Below are positions 52,857 through 62,008 of a stretch of DNA of 64,000 nucleotides, one piece after another. Origin of the DNA: Kitasatospora mediocidica KCTC 9733. Lineage in GTDB: Bacteria; Actinomycetota; Actinomycetes; Streptomycetales; Streptomycetaceae. How positions within the stretch are numbered: the stretch's first letter is position 1; each line of letters starts with the position of its first letter. The DNA lies in the NCBI RefSeq assembly GCF_000744225.1, contig NZ_JQLN01000005.1, forward strand, positions 1 to 64,000, written 5' to 3'. The notes beneath the pieces were generated by a model. It saw nothing but the letters and a program-made list of their open reading frames with translations, ran no database searches and was not told where the DNA came from. A program made the translations under genes and the position numbers.

Positions 52857-54170
52857 ATGTCCGTCGTCAGCCGACAGCCCGGGATCGTCCTGACCGATCA
52901 TCTGTTCCAGGTACCCCTGGACCACCAGGTACCCCAGGGTGAGCAGATCGAGGTCTACGCACGGGAGGTCGTGGCGGCAGGCAAGGAACGGGCCGACCTG
53001 CCGTGGCTGCTCTACCTCCAGGGCGGACCGGGCGGGAAGGCCAACCGGCCCTTGGGGCGGGACTCCTGGCTGGACCGTGCGCTGGACGACTACCGGGTGC
53101 TGCTCCTCGACCAGCGCGGCACCGGCCGGTCGACCCCCGCGACCCGGCAGACCCTCCTGCTGCGCGGCAGCGCGCAGGAGCAGGCGGAGTACCTCGCGTT
53201 CTTCCGGGCCGACTCGATCGTCCGGGACGCCGAACTGATCCGGCGCCAGCTGATCGGGGAGCAGGGCCAGTGGAGCCTGCTCGGTCAGAGCTTCGGTGGC
53301 TTCTGCACGCTGACCTACCTCTCGCTCGCACCCGAGAGCCTGCGGGAGGCCATGGTCACGGGCGGTCTGGCCGGGCTGCGGAGCAGCGCCGCTGACGTGT
53401 ACCGGGCCGCCTACCCCCGGGTCGCACGGAAGAACAAGGGGCACTACGCCCGCTACCCGCAGGACGTCGAGGCGGTCCGCCGGATCGCCGAGCACCTCGC
53501 GACATCGGCGGCCCCACTGCCCGACGGCGGTCTGCTGACGGTGGAGGCCTTCCAGGCGCTCGGCCTGCTGCTCGGCTCCGGCAGTGGCTCGGACTCGCTG
53601 CACTACCTGCTGGAGGAGGCCTGGGTCCGCGGCAGCGCGGGACTGGAACTGTCCGACACCTTCCTTGCCGGGGCCCAGGCGAAGCTCTCGTACGCGGACG
53701 GGCCGCTCTACGCCGTGCTGCACGAATCCATCTACGGGCAGCGTTCCGTCGACCCGGGCGCGACCGACTGGGCCGCTCAGCGCGTCCGGAGTGAGTTCCC
53801 GGAGTTCGACGCCGTGCGGGCGCTGGAGGCGGGGAGCCCGGTGCACTTCACCGGGGAGATGATCTACCCCTGGATGTTCGAGACGGACCCGGCGCTGCGC
53901 CCGCTGCGGGGGGCCGCCGAGCTGCTCGCCCAGCGCACCGACTGGCCCGACCTGTACGCGCCCGAGGTACTGGCGACGAATCAGGTACCGGTGGTGGCAG
54001 CGGTCTACCACGACGACATGTACGTGGACACGGCCGACTCGCTGGCGACGGCCGACGCGGTGCGGGGGCTCCGGACCTGGGTGACCAACGAGTGGGAGCA
54101 CGACGGGCTGCGGGTCAGCGGCAACCAGGTCCTGGACCGGCTGATCCGGATGTCCCGCGGCGAGCTGTAG
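52857..54170 (+). CDS. Alpha/beta hydrolase, proline iminopeptidase type (S33)
   Basis: 437 residues. Oxyanion-hole motif LYLQGGPGGKA (53-63), DQRGTGRST (85-93), nucleophile S145 in LLGQSFGGF, acid Asp in HDDMYVDTADSL, and catalytic His in TNEWEHDGLR near the C-terminus. Such enzymes release N-terminal proline or act on related amides and esters. No signal peptide. GAGGAG lies 5 bases before ATG 52857. Confidence 0.9.
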   Translation: MSVVSRQPGIVLTDHLFQVPLDHQVPQGEQIEVYAREVVAAGKERADLPWLLYLQGGPGGKANRPLGRDSWLDRALDDYRVLLLDQRGTGRSTPATRQTLLLRGSAQEQAEYLAFFRADSIVRDAELIRRQLIGEQGQWSLLGQSFGGFCTLTYLSLAPESLREAMVTGGLAGLRSSAADVYRAAYPRVARKNKGHYARYPQDVEAVRRIAEHLATSAAPLPDGGLLTVEAFQALGLLLGSGSGSDSLHYLLEEAWVRGSAGLELSDTFLAGAQAKLSYADGPLYAVLHESIYGQRSVDPGATDWAAQRVRSEFPEFDAVRALEAGSPVHFTGEMIYPWMFETDPALRPLRGAAELLAQRTDWPDLYAPEVLATNQVPVVAAVYHDDMYVDTADSLATADAVRGLRTWVTNEWEHDGLRVSGNQVLDRLIRMSRGEL

Positions 54171-54542
54171 CGGCCGCGCGCCGAACGGGGGACGGGGAGC
54201 GCGGTGGCGCGCCGCCCCGACCGGCGGCGGCGCAGCCGCTTGGGCCCGCGTGCCACCCGGTGCAGCCACGCCCGGCAGCGCGTCTGCGGGGCCGGTGGGG
54301 CGAGCCGCAGGAGGGCGGGCACCCGGGCCCGCAGGGTTGGAGCGGGTCCGGTCGGCGGGTTCGGCACGGGTGCCGCTACACCTGCGGGCCCGGGTGGCTG
54401 CGGCGACCGGGGCGGCTCGGGGAACCGCACCGGCGGGAAGCGCCGAAGGCGTCGCGCGCCGAGGCGCGCGGGGCGGCGCGCGCCGGGGAGAGCTGCCCTG
54501 CGGTGCCATGAGGCCGGTGCGGGCTGGCGGAACGTGGTCATC
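54171..54542. other. 372-bp extremely GC-rich intergenic region
   Basis: Between two converging genes (S33 hydrolase and DUF4192). Mostly G and C with many short self-complementary patches. Every open frame is Arg/Ala/Gly/Pro-rich without a ribosome binding site. I see no gene or single dominant hairpin. Confidence 0.5.
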
Positions 54543-56048
54543 TCAGGCTCCGATCGAGGTGTCGTGGATGCTGCGAAGGCTTTGCCGCCCGCCCTGGCGC
54601 TCCGGCCGTCCCAGACAGCCGGCGGCGCTCGGCGGGGCGTCCGAGCCGGGCGGGCGGCCGAACTCGCCGGGGAGCCGGGGCGGTGGCGGGCTCCCGCCGG
54701 AGCGCTGACCGGGAATACGCGGGCCGAGCGCCTGCGTGGCCGAGGTGGTCGGGCTCGGCGGCAGCGGCCCGCCCGACTCGCCGGAGCGGGTGGCGCTGTC
54801 CGGATCGGTGGAGCCGGGTCGGCCGGAACCGTCCGCGGGGGCCCGTGAACCGTCGCCGCCAGGGACACGGCCGCTCGGCCGCTCCGGGCCGTCCGCGTCT
54901 GCGGAGCCCGGAGCACCGGGCCGGGAGCGCCGGGAGCGCTCGGCCCGGACGGTCTCCCGGAGCTGATCGGGCTCCAGACCGCCGTTGAGCGAGTGGTAGA
55001 GCAGTTGGGCGAGTGTGTAGTCCTGGTCCAGATCGAGCGCCCTCGCCAGCACCACCCGGCTGGTGGCGCTGTCGCCGGCGAGCCAGGCCGTCCAGGCCAG
55101 CAGCGTCAGCGGCGCGGCCGCGCAGTCCTGGAACGGCGGAACGCAGCGCCGGGCCAGGAACCGCCACAGACGCTGGGCGTGGGCGAGTTCCTCCGGTTCG
55201 GCGTACTCCGCCGCCCGGTCCCGGCTGATCTTGTCCTGCAGGCCGAGAATCAGGCGCGCCGTACGCTCGTCGTCCAGCAGCAGGGCTCCGGCCTGGAACT
55301 CGGCCATCACCTCGTCGAGCAGGCGCCCGGTGCTGTCGAGCAGCCGGTCCCGGCCGTCCCGCTCACCGACTGCCGCCCGCAGGGCGTCCGCCCGGTGCTC
55401 GAGCGCCGTGCGCTGCCGCTCGGCGACGGGCCCGGTGACCGGCCCGAGCGCGTCCGTGATGGCCCTGCGGCTGCCGCGCGGCGCCAGGCCCGCGAAGGTC
55501 GCCGCAGCCACCGCCACCCCCGGGTCCTGCCCGGAGTGGACGGGCGTCCCCGCCGGATCGCAGCAGGCCGGATCCAGACAGAGGAACGACCGCCAACGGC
55601 CGTCCGAGAGGCAGAGGGCCTCCTTCACCGGGAGGTCCTGGGCCCGGAAGGCCCCGACCAGAAGATCGGCCAGCGGGCGCAGCGCACTCGCCACCGGGAG
55701 CGCGCCGGGCGTCGAATCCCGGCACAGGTACAGCAGGACGGCCGCCGGGCGGCGGTCGCGCTCCTCGGAGAGCTCCAGCAGCAGCCGGGCGCTCTCCTCG
55801 GCGATGAAGGGCCAGCTCAGCGGGGCGTCCGGGATGTCGAGCCGGATCACCCCGCCCTGGCGGAAGGACGGGCCCTGGAGTCCGACGGCGACGATGCTGT
55901 CGTCGGGGTAGAAGCCCAGCAGGTAGGGCAGCATCGCGGCCATGTCGGCCGGACTGCGCATCTTGACCGGCAGCCCACCGGAGAGTCGGCCGGGGAGCCG
56001 GCCGGGGCGTTCAGCGCGGAACGGGCGAGTGGTGTCGTCGTGAGTCAT
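54543..56048 (-). CDS. DUF4192 family protein with long disordered tail
   Basis: 501 residues. The DUF4192 domain (about 20-360) opens VKMRSPADMAAMLPYLLGFYPDDSIVAVGL and includes a helical segment LTLLAWTAWLAGDSATSRVVL. The last 130 residues are Gly/Pro/Ser/Arg-rich and disordered (GGDGSRAPADGSGRPGSTDPD). Function unknown; common in actinomycetes. ATG 56048 starts MTHDDTTRPF. Divergent from the helicase gene across a 196-bp region with two DnaA boxes. Confidence 0.82.
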   Translation of the reverse strand: MTHDDTTRPFRAERPGRLPGRLSGGLPVKMRSPADMAAMLPYLLGFYPDDSIVAVGLQGPSFRQGGVIRLDIPDAPLSWPFIAEESARLLLELSEERDRRPAAVLLYLCRDSTPGALPVASALRPLADLLVGAFRAQDLPVKEALCLSDGRWRSFLCLDPACCDPAGTPVHSGQDPGVAVAAATFAGLAPRGSRRAITDALGPVTGPVAERQRTALEHRADALRAAVGERDGRDRLLDSTGRLLDEVMAEFQAGALLLDDERTARLILGLQDKISRDRAAEYAEPEELAHAQRLWRFLARRCVPPFQDCAAAPLTLLAWTAWLAGDSATSRVVLARALDLDQDYTLAQLLYHSLNGGLEPDQLRETVRAERSRRSRPGAPGSADADGPERPSGRVPGGDGSRAPADGSGRPGSTDPDSATRSGESGGPLPPSPTTSATQALGPRIPGQRSGGSPPPPRLPGEFGRPPGSDAPPSAAGCLGRPERQGGRQSLRSIHDTSIGA

Positions 56049-56098
56049 GACGGAAGAGTGCGACCGATTCGGCCGCGCGGTCCGAATCTCTTTTTTCC

Positions 56099-56107
56099 TG
56101 TGGAAAA
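56099..56107 (-). promoter_or_regulatory. DnaA-box-like site 1
   Basis: On the minus strand TTTTCCACA, one base from the streptomycete DnaA box TTGTCCACA, between DUF4192 and the helicase gene. Confidence 0.4.
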
Positions 56108-56191
56108 CCGCCTCCCTGGGGACAATCACCAGCACCCACATGGCCGTACACGCCTCCGAACGGGTGAGTCGCCCCGCGCCTGCGCGCCCAG

Positions 56192-56200
56192 TTGTCCACA
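56192..56200 (+). promoter_or_regulatory. DnaA box 2
   Basis: TTGTCCACA is an exact match to the preferred streptomycete DnaA box, 45 bp upstream of the helicase ATG and in inverted orientation to site 1, 85 bp away. Confidence 0.5.
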
Positions 56201-56244
56201 GGTTCGGAGCAGCGGTTGGCCTGCTGTCCGCCGCACGCTGTTTC

Positions 56245-58485
56245 ATGGACCCCATGGACCAGCCCGAGCCGCACGCCACGTCCCCCGCCCCAGCCGCCTC
56301 CGCCCCAGCCTCCGCCGACCTCGCTCCCACCCCCGCCGATCGTGCGGCGGCCCGCGCCCGCGCCGAGGCGGTGCTGCGAGAACTCGCCGGCCCCGCGGCC
56401 CAGCTGCGCGAGGACCAGTGGCTGGCCATCGAGGCGCTGGTCCTGGACCGCCGCCGGGCGCTGGTCGTCCAGCGCACCGGTTGGGGCAAGTCGGCCGTCT
56501 ACTTCATCGCGACCGCGCTGCTGCGCGCGGCCGGCTCGGGCCCGACGGTGATCGTCTCGCCGCTGCTCGCCCTGATGCGCAACCAGGTGGACTCCGCGGC
56601 CCGAGCCGGTATCCAGGCCCGCACGATCAACTCCGCCAACCCGGAGGAGTGGGACGAGATTCAGGCCGAGGTCGCGGCCGGCTCGGTGGACATCCTGCTG
56701 GTCAGCCCCGAGCGGCTGAACAACCCCGACTTCCGCGACCAGGTGCTGCCCAAGCTCGCCGCCTCCACCGGCCTGCTGGTGGTCGACGAAGCGCACTGCA
56801 TCTCCGACTGGGGACACGACTTCCGGCCCGACTACCGCCGACTGCGCACCATGCTCGCGGAGCTGTCCCCCGGCGTCCCGGTGCTCGCGACCACCGCGAC
56901 CGCCAACGCCCGGGTGACCGAGGACGTCGCCGAGCAGCTGGGCACGGCCGGCTCCGACGGCCGTGCCCTGGTGCTGCGCGGCCCGCTGGACCGCGAGAGC
57001 CTGAGCCTCGCCGTGCTCTCGCTCCCGGATCCGGCACACCGCCTGGGCTGGCTGGCCGACCACCTGGACGAGCTTCCGGGTTCGGGCATCATCTACACCC
57101 TCACGGTGGCCGCCACCGACGAGGTCACCGACTTCCTGCGCGGTCGAGGCTTCCCGGTCGCTTCGTACTCGGGCCGGACCGAGGACGCCGAGCGGCGCAG
57201 CGCCGAGGCCGATCTGCTGGCCAACCGGGTCAAGGCCCTGGTGGCCACCTCCGCGCTGGGCATGGGCTTCGACAAGCCGGATCTGGGCTTCGTGGTCCAC
57301 CTCGGCTCGCCCGGCTCCCCGATCGCCTACTACCAGCAGGTCGGCCGCGCCGGGCGCGGGGTGGACCGGGCCGAGGTCCTGCTGCTGCCCGGCCGCGAGG
57401 ACGAGGCGATCTGGCGCTACTTCGCCTCCCTCGGGTTCCCGCCCGAGGAACAGGTCCGCCGCACCCTCGCCGCCCTGGAGGAGGCCGGCCGGCCGCTCTC
57501 CACCGCGGCCCTGGAGGCCCGGGTGGACCTTCGCCGCGCCCGTCTGGAGACCATGCTCAAGGTGCTGGACGTCGACGGCGCGGTCCGCCGGGTGCGCGGC
57601 GGCTGGCTCGCGACCGGCCAGAGCTGGGCCTACGACGGCGAGCGCTATGCCAAGGTGGCCCGCGCCCGCGAGGCCGAGCAGCAGGCGATGCGCGAATACG
57701 CGACCAGCGACCGCTGCCGGATGGAGTTCCTGCGCCGTCAGCTGGACGACGAGGAGGCCACCGCCTGCGGCCGTTGCGACGTCTGCGCGGGTCCGCGACT
57801 GAAGCCGGACGTCTCCGCCGAGGCGCTGGACGCCGCCCGGGCCGCCCTGGGCCGCCCTGGTGTGGCCTTCGAGCCGCGCAGGCTCTGGCCGACCGGCATG
57901 GACTCGCTGGGTGTGCCGCTCAAGGGCCGGATCCCGGCCGGCGAGCAGGCCCAGTCCGGCCGTGCCCTCGGCCGGCTCTCCGATATCGGCTGGGGCGGCC
58001 GGCTGCGCACCATGCTGACCGCCGGCGCACCGGACGCCCCCGTACCGCCCGACGTGCTGGACGCGCTGGTCACCGTGCTGGCGGACTGGGCGCGTGGCCC
58101 GGGCGGCTGGGCCGGGAGCGGCCCGGAGACCGCCCGGCCGGTGGGCGTCGTCACGATGGCGTCCGCCTCCCGGCCCGAGCTGGTCGCCAGCCTGGGCGCC
58201 CGGATCGGGGCGATCGGCCGGCTCCCGTTGCTCGGCCGGGTCGAGTACGCGGACGGCCGCGCGCCGCAGGGCGCCCGGAGCAACAGCGCGCAGCGCCTGC
58301 ACTCGCTGGCCGGGTCGCTGGTGCTGTCCCCCGGGCTCGCCGAGGCCCTCGCCGCCACGCCCGGGCCCGTCCTGCTGGTGGACGATCTGGTCGACAGCGG
58401 CTGGACGGTCACGGTGGCGGCCCGGCTGCTCCGTCGGTCCGGCGCCGCAGCCGTGCTGCCCCTGGTGCTGGCGGTGCAGGGGTAG
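56245..58485 (+). CDS. RecQ-family helicase fused to a phosphoribosyltransferase-like domain
   Basis: 746 residues. Superfamily 2 helicase core (about 50-410): Walker A QRTGWGKSAVY (K82), VDEAHCISDWGHDFRPDY, ATTATANARV, ALGMGFDKPDLGFVVH and QQVGRAGR. A zinc-like CGRCDVC follows near 490. The C-terminal part (about 530-746) contains ALGRLSDIGWGGRLRTML, then RSNSAQRLHSLAG and the PRPP-binding-type loop VLLVDDLVDSGWTVTVAARLL (about 709-729), as in ComF-like phosphoribosyltransferases. ATG 56245 has no clear ribosome binding site; ATG 56254 is an alternative. Confidence 0.88.
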   Translation: MDPMDQPEPHATSPAPAASAPASADLAPTPADRAAARARAEAVLRELAGPAAQLREDQWLAIEALVLDRRRALVVQRTGWGKSAVYFIATALLRAAGSGPTVIVSPLLALMRNQVDSAARAGIQARTINSANPEEWDEIQAEVAAGSVDILLVSPERLNNPDFRDQVLPKLAASTGLLVVDEAHCISDWGHDFRPDYRRLRTMLAELSPGVPVLATTATANARVTEDVAEQLGTAGSDGRALVLRGPLDRESLSLAVLSLPDPAHRLGWLADHLDELPGSGIIYTLTVAATDEVTDFLRGRGFPVASYSGRTEDAERRSAEADLLANRVKALVATSALGMGFDKPDLGFVVHLGSPGSPIAYYQQVGRAGRGVDRAEVLLLPGREDEAIWRYFASLGFPPEEQVRRTLAALEEAGRPLSTAALEARVDLRRARLETMLKVLDVDGAVRRVRGGWLATGQSWAYDGERYAKVARAREAEQQAMREYATSDRCRMEFLRRQLDDEEATACGRCDVCAGPRLKPDVSAEALDAARAALGRPGVAFEPRRLWPTGMDSLGVPLKGRIPAGEQAQSGRALGRLSDIGWGGRLRTMLTAGAPDAPVPPDVLDALVTVLADWARGPGGWAGSGPETARPVGVVTMASASRPELVASLGARIGAIGRLPLLGRVEYADGRAPQGARSNSAQRLHSLAGSLVLSPGLAEALAATPGPVLLVDDLVDSGWTVTVAARLLRRSGAAAVLPLVLAVQG

Positions 58486-58775
58486 CCAGGGGGAGGGAGG
58501 GACGAGGGAGGCGAGAGCGCGGGGCGAGATTCCGTCGGCGCCCACGGCTGCCGCTTCGTGAGATTTCGGCGGCCTCGATACCCGGATGAGGGCGGGCCAT
58601 CTGGGGAATATATCCAACGGACACAGACCTTTTGGGCGGGATTCGCCAGTGCGTCGTTGCCGCTGAGGCCCATCTGACGTGACAATTGCCCGGTACCCCC
58701 GAGCTCGGTCCTCCGGACCGCGTCTTCGGCGTACGCACGCGCCCGCACGCTCCGCGGGCCCTGGGAAGGAGGAAC

Positions 58776-59426
58776 GTGAGTCACGGGATCGACCGCGACC
58801 GGCTCCCCTCCGTCCCACGGCGGAGCATCGATCTGGAGAGCTGGACGAACACGGCGGTGCCGCCGCTGCGCGATCCACGCGACCTGGTCAGCGAGTTGCA
58901 CCAGCGCCATCTGCCCCCGCCGGGCACCAGCGTGGTCGCCGTACTGGACGGTGACCACCGGGTGGTGGCCTCCGCCTCCGTGACGACCCGCCCCCATGTG
59001 ACGGACGGCTGGCACCACCGGAACGCGATCCTCGGCCAGCTGCGGCGGGTGATCCCGCACGACCTTCGACTCGTCACACCTCGGCGGACCGCCGTGCTGC
59101 TGCGCTGCCGCGAGGGCGATCCCGGTTGGACGGAGGAGGACGGCGCCTGGATGTGGGCCCTGCGCGACGCCTCGTCGCTGCACGGTCTGCGGTGCGGTGC
59201 GTACGTGGCCATGACCCCGGCCGGCTGGCAGGCCTTCGGCGACGACCGCGTGGGTCGCACCCCGCACGCCGGGTCCTGGGCCGAACGTCCGGTGCGGGCC
59301 GTCTCCGCACTGCCGACGCGGGGGATCGACGACGGGCGTGCCGGGCAGGAGATCGCGCGTTCCGCCTGGGCCTGGTACCCGGGAGTTCCGTCCGAGTCCG
59401 AGCACGTACGGCGCGCCGCGCACTGA
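58776..59426 (+). CDS. Conserved protein of unknown function
   Basis: 216 residues, rich in Arg, His and Trp, no membrane segment or signal. A central region VVAVLDGDHRVVASASVTTR with DLRLVTPRRTAVLLRCREGD looks like an alternating beta/alpha core, and TEEDGAWMWALRDASSLHGL is helical. The domain has the feel of a small nuclease or DNA-repair accessory fold, but I recognise no motif. GTG 58776 follows AAGGAGG closely. Lies between the helicase and RNase HII neighbourhood. Confidence 0.7.
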   Translation: MSHGIDRDRLPSVPRRSIDLESWTNTAVPPLRDPRDLVSELHQRHLPPPGTSVVAVLDGDHRVVASASVTTRPHVTDGWHHRNAILGQLRRVIPHDLRLVTPRRTAVLLRCREGDPGWTEEDGAWMWALRDASSLHGLRCGAYVAMTPAGWQAFGDDRVGRTPHAGSWAERPVRAVSALPTRGIDDGRAGQEIARSAWAWYPGVPSESEHVRRAAH

Positions 59427-59430
59427 GTGC

Positions 59431-59452
59431 GGGGGCGGGGGCGGGGGCGGGG
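59431..59452 (+). repeat. G-quadruplex-forming G tract
   Basis: Four consecutive G runs (5, 5, 5 and 4 G) separated by single C residues, 4 bp after the stop codon of the preceding gene and within the convergent intergenic space. The single-base loops predict a very stable parallel quadruplex on the plus strand. Confidence 0.8.
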
Positions 59453-59481
59453 CAGCAGCAGCTGACCCCGGGCAGACCCGA

Positions 59482-59516
59482 CGGGTCGCGCCGCGCCACC
59501 GACGCGGCGCGACCCG
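59482..59516 (-). terminator. Terminator of the Pro-rich protein gene
   Basis: Perfect 13-bp stem (59482-59494 with 59504-59516) and a 9-base loop, abutting the stop at 59518. Confidence 0.75.
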
Positions 59517-59517
59517 G

Positions 59518-60180
59518 TCAGGCCCGGACGGACTGTCCGCCGACGGCCTGGTGTCCGGCCAGTCCCGCCGTGGCGCCGCAGACCAGCAGCAGCGCACCCG
59601 CATGGGTGAGCGCCTTCTGCAGCGCCTGTGTCGCACGGGCCGCCGACGCACCGTCGAGGACCAGCACGACGACCTCGCGGCGGAACGAGCGGGAGGTCGC
59701 CAGGTCCGCGTAGAAGACGTCGGTGCCCTCGGCCAGCTGCGCCCAGTAGTGCTGCTCCCCGAAGGAGAGTTCGTGCTGGTGCCACGGATGCGGCGTGCTC
59801 GCGGTCAGCACCAGGATGTCGCCGGGGTCGCGCCCCGACTCCAACAGCTGGTCGACCGCCTCGTCCGCGCGGTCCAGGGCTGCGGCCGGGGTGGACGGCA
59901 GCAGTTGGACGGTCGGGCCGGCCGGGGCCCGGCGCGGTCCGGGCATCGGGATCTGCGCCGCACGCGGACCGGGCCGCGGCGGGCCGGGGCGCGGCGCCGC
60001 GGGGCGCGGCGGTCCGGGCCGGGGCCCGGGGACGGCAGCGCCCGCAGGGGCGGGGTGGACAGGGGAAACGCCGCCGGCGGCAGGCGTGCTGGGGGCTTGT
60101 GCGTCCGACTCGCGGGGGAAGGGAACGCCGGGGCCCGGGATGCTCTCGTGAATCTCCGGCTCCTCGGGGAAGACAGGCAT
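59518..60180 (-). CDS. Protein of unknown function, Pro-rich N-terminus and helicase-tail-like C-terminus
   Basis: 220 residues. Residues 15-95 are a disordered Pro/Arg/Gly stretch (RPGPPRPAAPRPGPPRPG). The C-terminal 120 residues fold: ADEAVDQLLESGRDPGDILV, HQHELSFGEQHYWAQLAEG, DVFYADLATSRSFRREVVVL. The last segment resembles the C-terminal strand-helix of superfamily 1 helicases where a protein checks for a trigger, but no ATP site is present. Start ATG 60180. It precedes RNase HII by 114 bp in reading direction terms (rnhB lies upstream on the same strand). Confidence 0.7.
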   Translation of the reverse strand: MPVFPEEPEIHESIPGPGVPFPRESDAQAPSTPAAGGVSPVHPAPAGAAVPGPRPGPPRPAAPRPGPPRPGPRAAQIPMPGPRRAPAGPTVQLLPSTPAAALDRADEAVDQLLESGRDPGDILVLTASTPHPWHQHELSFGEQHYWAQLAEGTDVFYADLATSRSFRREVVVLVLDGASAARATQALQKALTHAGALLLVCGATAGLAGHQAVGGQSVRA

Positions 60181-60294
60181 ACCCGGATATCTATCAAATG
60201 CCGGTCGGCTGCGCACGGGCGCCCCACCTGTTGGACGCCCCGCAGACGACTCGATCGGCGCAGCGCACCGGCACCGACCTGCGCTGACCGTCCG

Positions 60295-60987
60295 TCAAAA
60301 GCCCAGCGTGAGCTGCTCGCTGCCGTCGGCGGCGGCCGGCAGCTCGCGGATGATCTTGAGATGCCGCCACTGCGGCAACGCGTCCAGGTAAGCCCAGGAG
60401 AGCCGGTGGTACTCGGTCGGTCCGAACTCCTCCAGCGCGGCCCGGTGCACCGGCGACGGGTAGCCCGCGTTGTCCTCGAAGCCGAACGCCGGGTACTGCG
60501 GCGCGAGCTCGGCCATCACGCCGTCCCGGTGCACCTTGGCCAGCACCGACGCCGCCGCGACGCAGACGCAGCTCTGGTCACCCTTGATCACCGTGCGCAC
60601 GTTCCACGAACCGCCGAGGTAGTCGTGCTTGCCGTCCAGGATCACCGCATCCGGACGAACCGGCAGCGCCTCCAGGGCCCGCTCGGCCGCGAGGCGCAGC
60701 GCCGCCGTCATGCCGAGTTCGTCGCACTCCTGGGCGGAGGCGTGGCCGAGGGCGTGCGCGGTGACCCAGTCCTCCAGGACCGGGGCGAGCTGGTTGCGGC
60801 GGCGCTCGGTGAGGAGCTTGGAGTCGGTCAGCCCCTCGGGCGGGCGGCGCATGCCGGTCACGGCGGCGCCCACGGTCACCGGCCCGGCCCAGGCGCCGCG
60901 CCCCACCTCGTCCAGGCCCACCACGACGGTCGCTCCGGCGCGGCGCAGGGAGCGCTCCACACTGTGGGTCGGCGGGGTGTACGGCAT
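60295..60987 (-). CDS. rnhB: Ribonuclease HII
   Basis: Cleaves the RNA strand of RNA-DNA hybrids and single ribonucleotides in DNA. 230 residues. Metal ligands are D26 and E27 in [14 protein letters not shown], Asp in [10 protein letters not shown], and the later acidic residue in [15 protein letters not shown] region. [12 protein letters not shown] is the substrate-contacting stretch. ATG 60987 ([10 protein letters not shown]) has AAGGACC upstream. Two unknown genes and the RecQ-type helicase lie in the same neighbourhood. Confidence 0.95.
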   Translation of the reverse strand: MPYTPPTHSVERSLRRAGATVVVGLDEVGRGAWAGPVTVGAAVTGMRRPPEGLTDSKLLTERRRNQLAPVLEDWVTAHALGHASAQECDELGMTAALRLAAERALEALPVRPDAVILDGKHDYLGGSWNVRTVIKGDQSCVCVAAASVLAKVHRDGVMAELAPQYPAFGFEDNAGYPSPVHRAALEEFGPTEYHRLSWAYLDALPQWRHLKIIRELPAAADGSEQLTLGF

Positions 60988-61066
60988 GGCGGGCGGTCCT
61001 TCGCGCAGAGGGTCGGGCGTTCGCTTCACCCTACGGCGGCCGGACCGGTCACCGCGCCGGACCGGG

Positions 61067-62008
61067 TCAGCCCTTGACCGAGCCGGCGAGCAGGCCTCGC
61101 ACGAAGTACCGCTGGAGACTGAAGAAGACGATCAGCGGAATGATGATCGACAGGAACGCCCCGGCGGTGAGCAGCTCCCAGCGCCCGCCGAACGATCCGG
61201 AGAGCTGCGCCAGCCGCACGGTCATCGGCGCGACGTCCGGGGTGCCGCCCGCGAAGGTCAGCGCCACCAGCAGGTCGTTCCAGACCCAGAGGAACTGGAA
61301 GATCGCGAACGAGGCCAGCGCCGGCGCGCAGAGCGGCAGGACGATCGACCGGAAGATCCGGAAGTGCGAGGCGCCGTCCACCACCGCCGCCTCCATCAGG
61401 TCCCTGGGCAGCTGGGAGATGAAGTTGTGCAGCAGGAAGATCGCCAACGGCAGCGCGAACATGGTGTGCGCGAGCCAGACCGGCAGGTAGGTACCGGCCA
61501 GGTCGAAGGACGGCAGGACGGTGAACGAGCCGAGGTGGGCGCCCCCGGAGAACAGCTGGAGCAGTGGGATCAGCGCCATCTGCAACGGCACCACCTGCAA
61601 GGCGAAGATCACGAAGAAGAGGGTGTCGCTCCCCCGGAACCGCACCCAGGCCAGCGCGTAGGCGGCCATCGACGCGAGCACCAGTGGGAAGACCGTCGCC
61701 GGGACACTGATGGCCAACGAGTTGACCAGGTACGGCATCAGCCCGCCGCTGACGCCGAACCCGCCCTCGAAGAGCACCGTGTGGTAGTTGGAGAGCACCA
61801 ACTCGGGGTGGGTGAAGACGTTCCACCATCCGCTGTCGGCCACGTCCTGCTGGTGGCGCAGCGAGGTGGCCAGCAGGCCGAAGGTGGGAAGCGTCCAGAG
61901 GACGGTCACCACGACGACGAAGAGCGAGCCGAGCGGGCTGCTGAAGGACCGGCGTACGGCCTTCACCGCAGGCAACGGCACGGTGACCGAGGACGTCTGA
62001 GTACTCAT
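61067..62008 (-). CDS. Carbohydrate ABC transporter permease (MalG type)
   Basis: 313 residues, six helices. The EAA loop that docks the ATPase is [20 protein letters not shown]. MalG-type proteins are the shorter, second permease. The ATG overlaps the upstream permease stop (ATGA, 62005-62008). No ATPase gene is here; streptomycete sugar importers commonly share the MsiK ATPase encoded elsewhere. Confidence 0.93.
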   Translation of the reverse strand: MSTQTSSVTVPLPAVKAVRRSFSSPLGSLFVVVVTVLWTLPTFGLLATSLRHQQDVADSGWWNVFTHPELVLSNYHTVLFEGGFGVSGGLMPYLVNSLAISVPATVFPLVLASMAAYALAWVRFRGSDTLFFVIFALQVVPLQMALIPLLQLFSGGAHLGSFTVLPSFDLAGTYLPVWLAHTMFALPLAIFLLHNFISQLPRDLMEAAVVDGASHFRIFRSIVLPLCAPALASFAIFQFLWVWNDLLVALTFAGGTPDVAPMTVRLAQLSGSFGGRWELLTAGAFLSIIIPLIVFFSLQRYFVRGLLAGSVKG

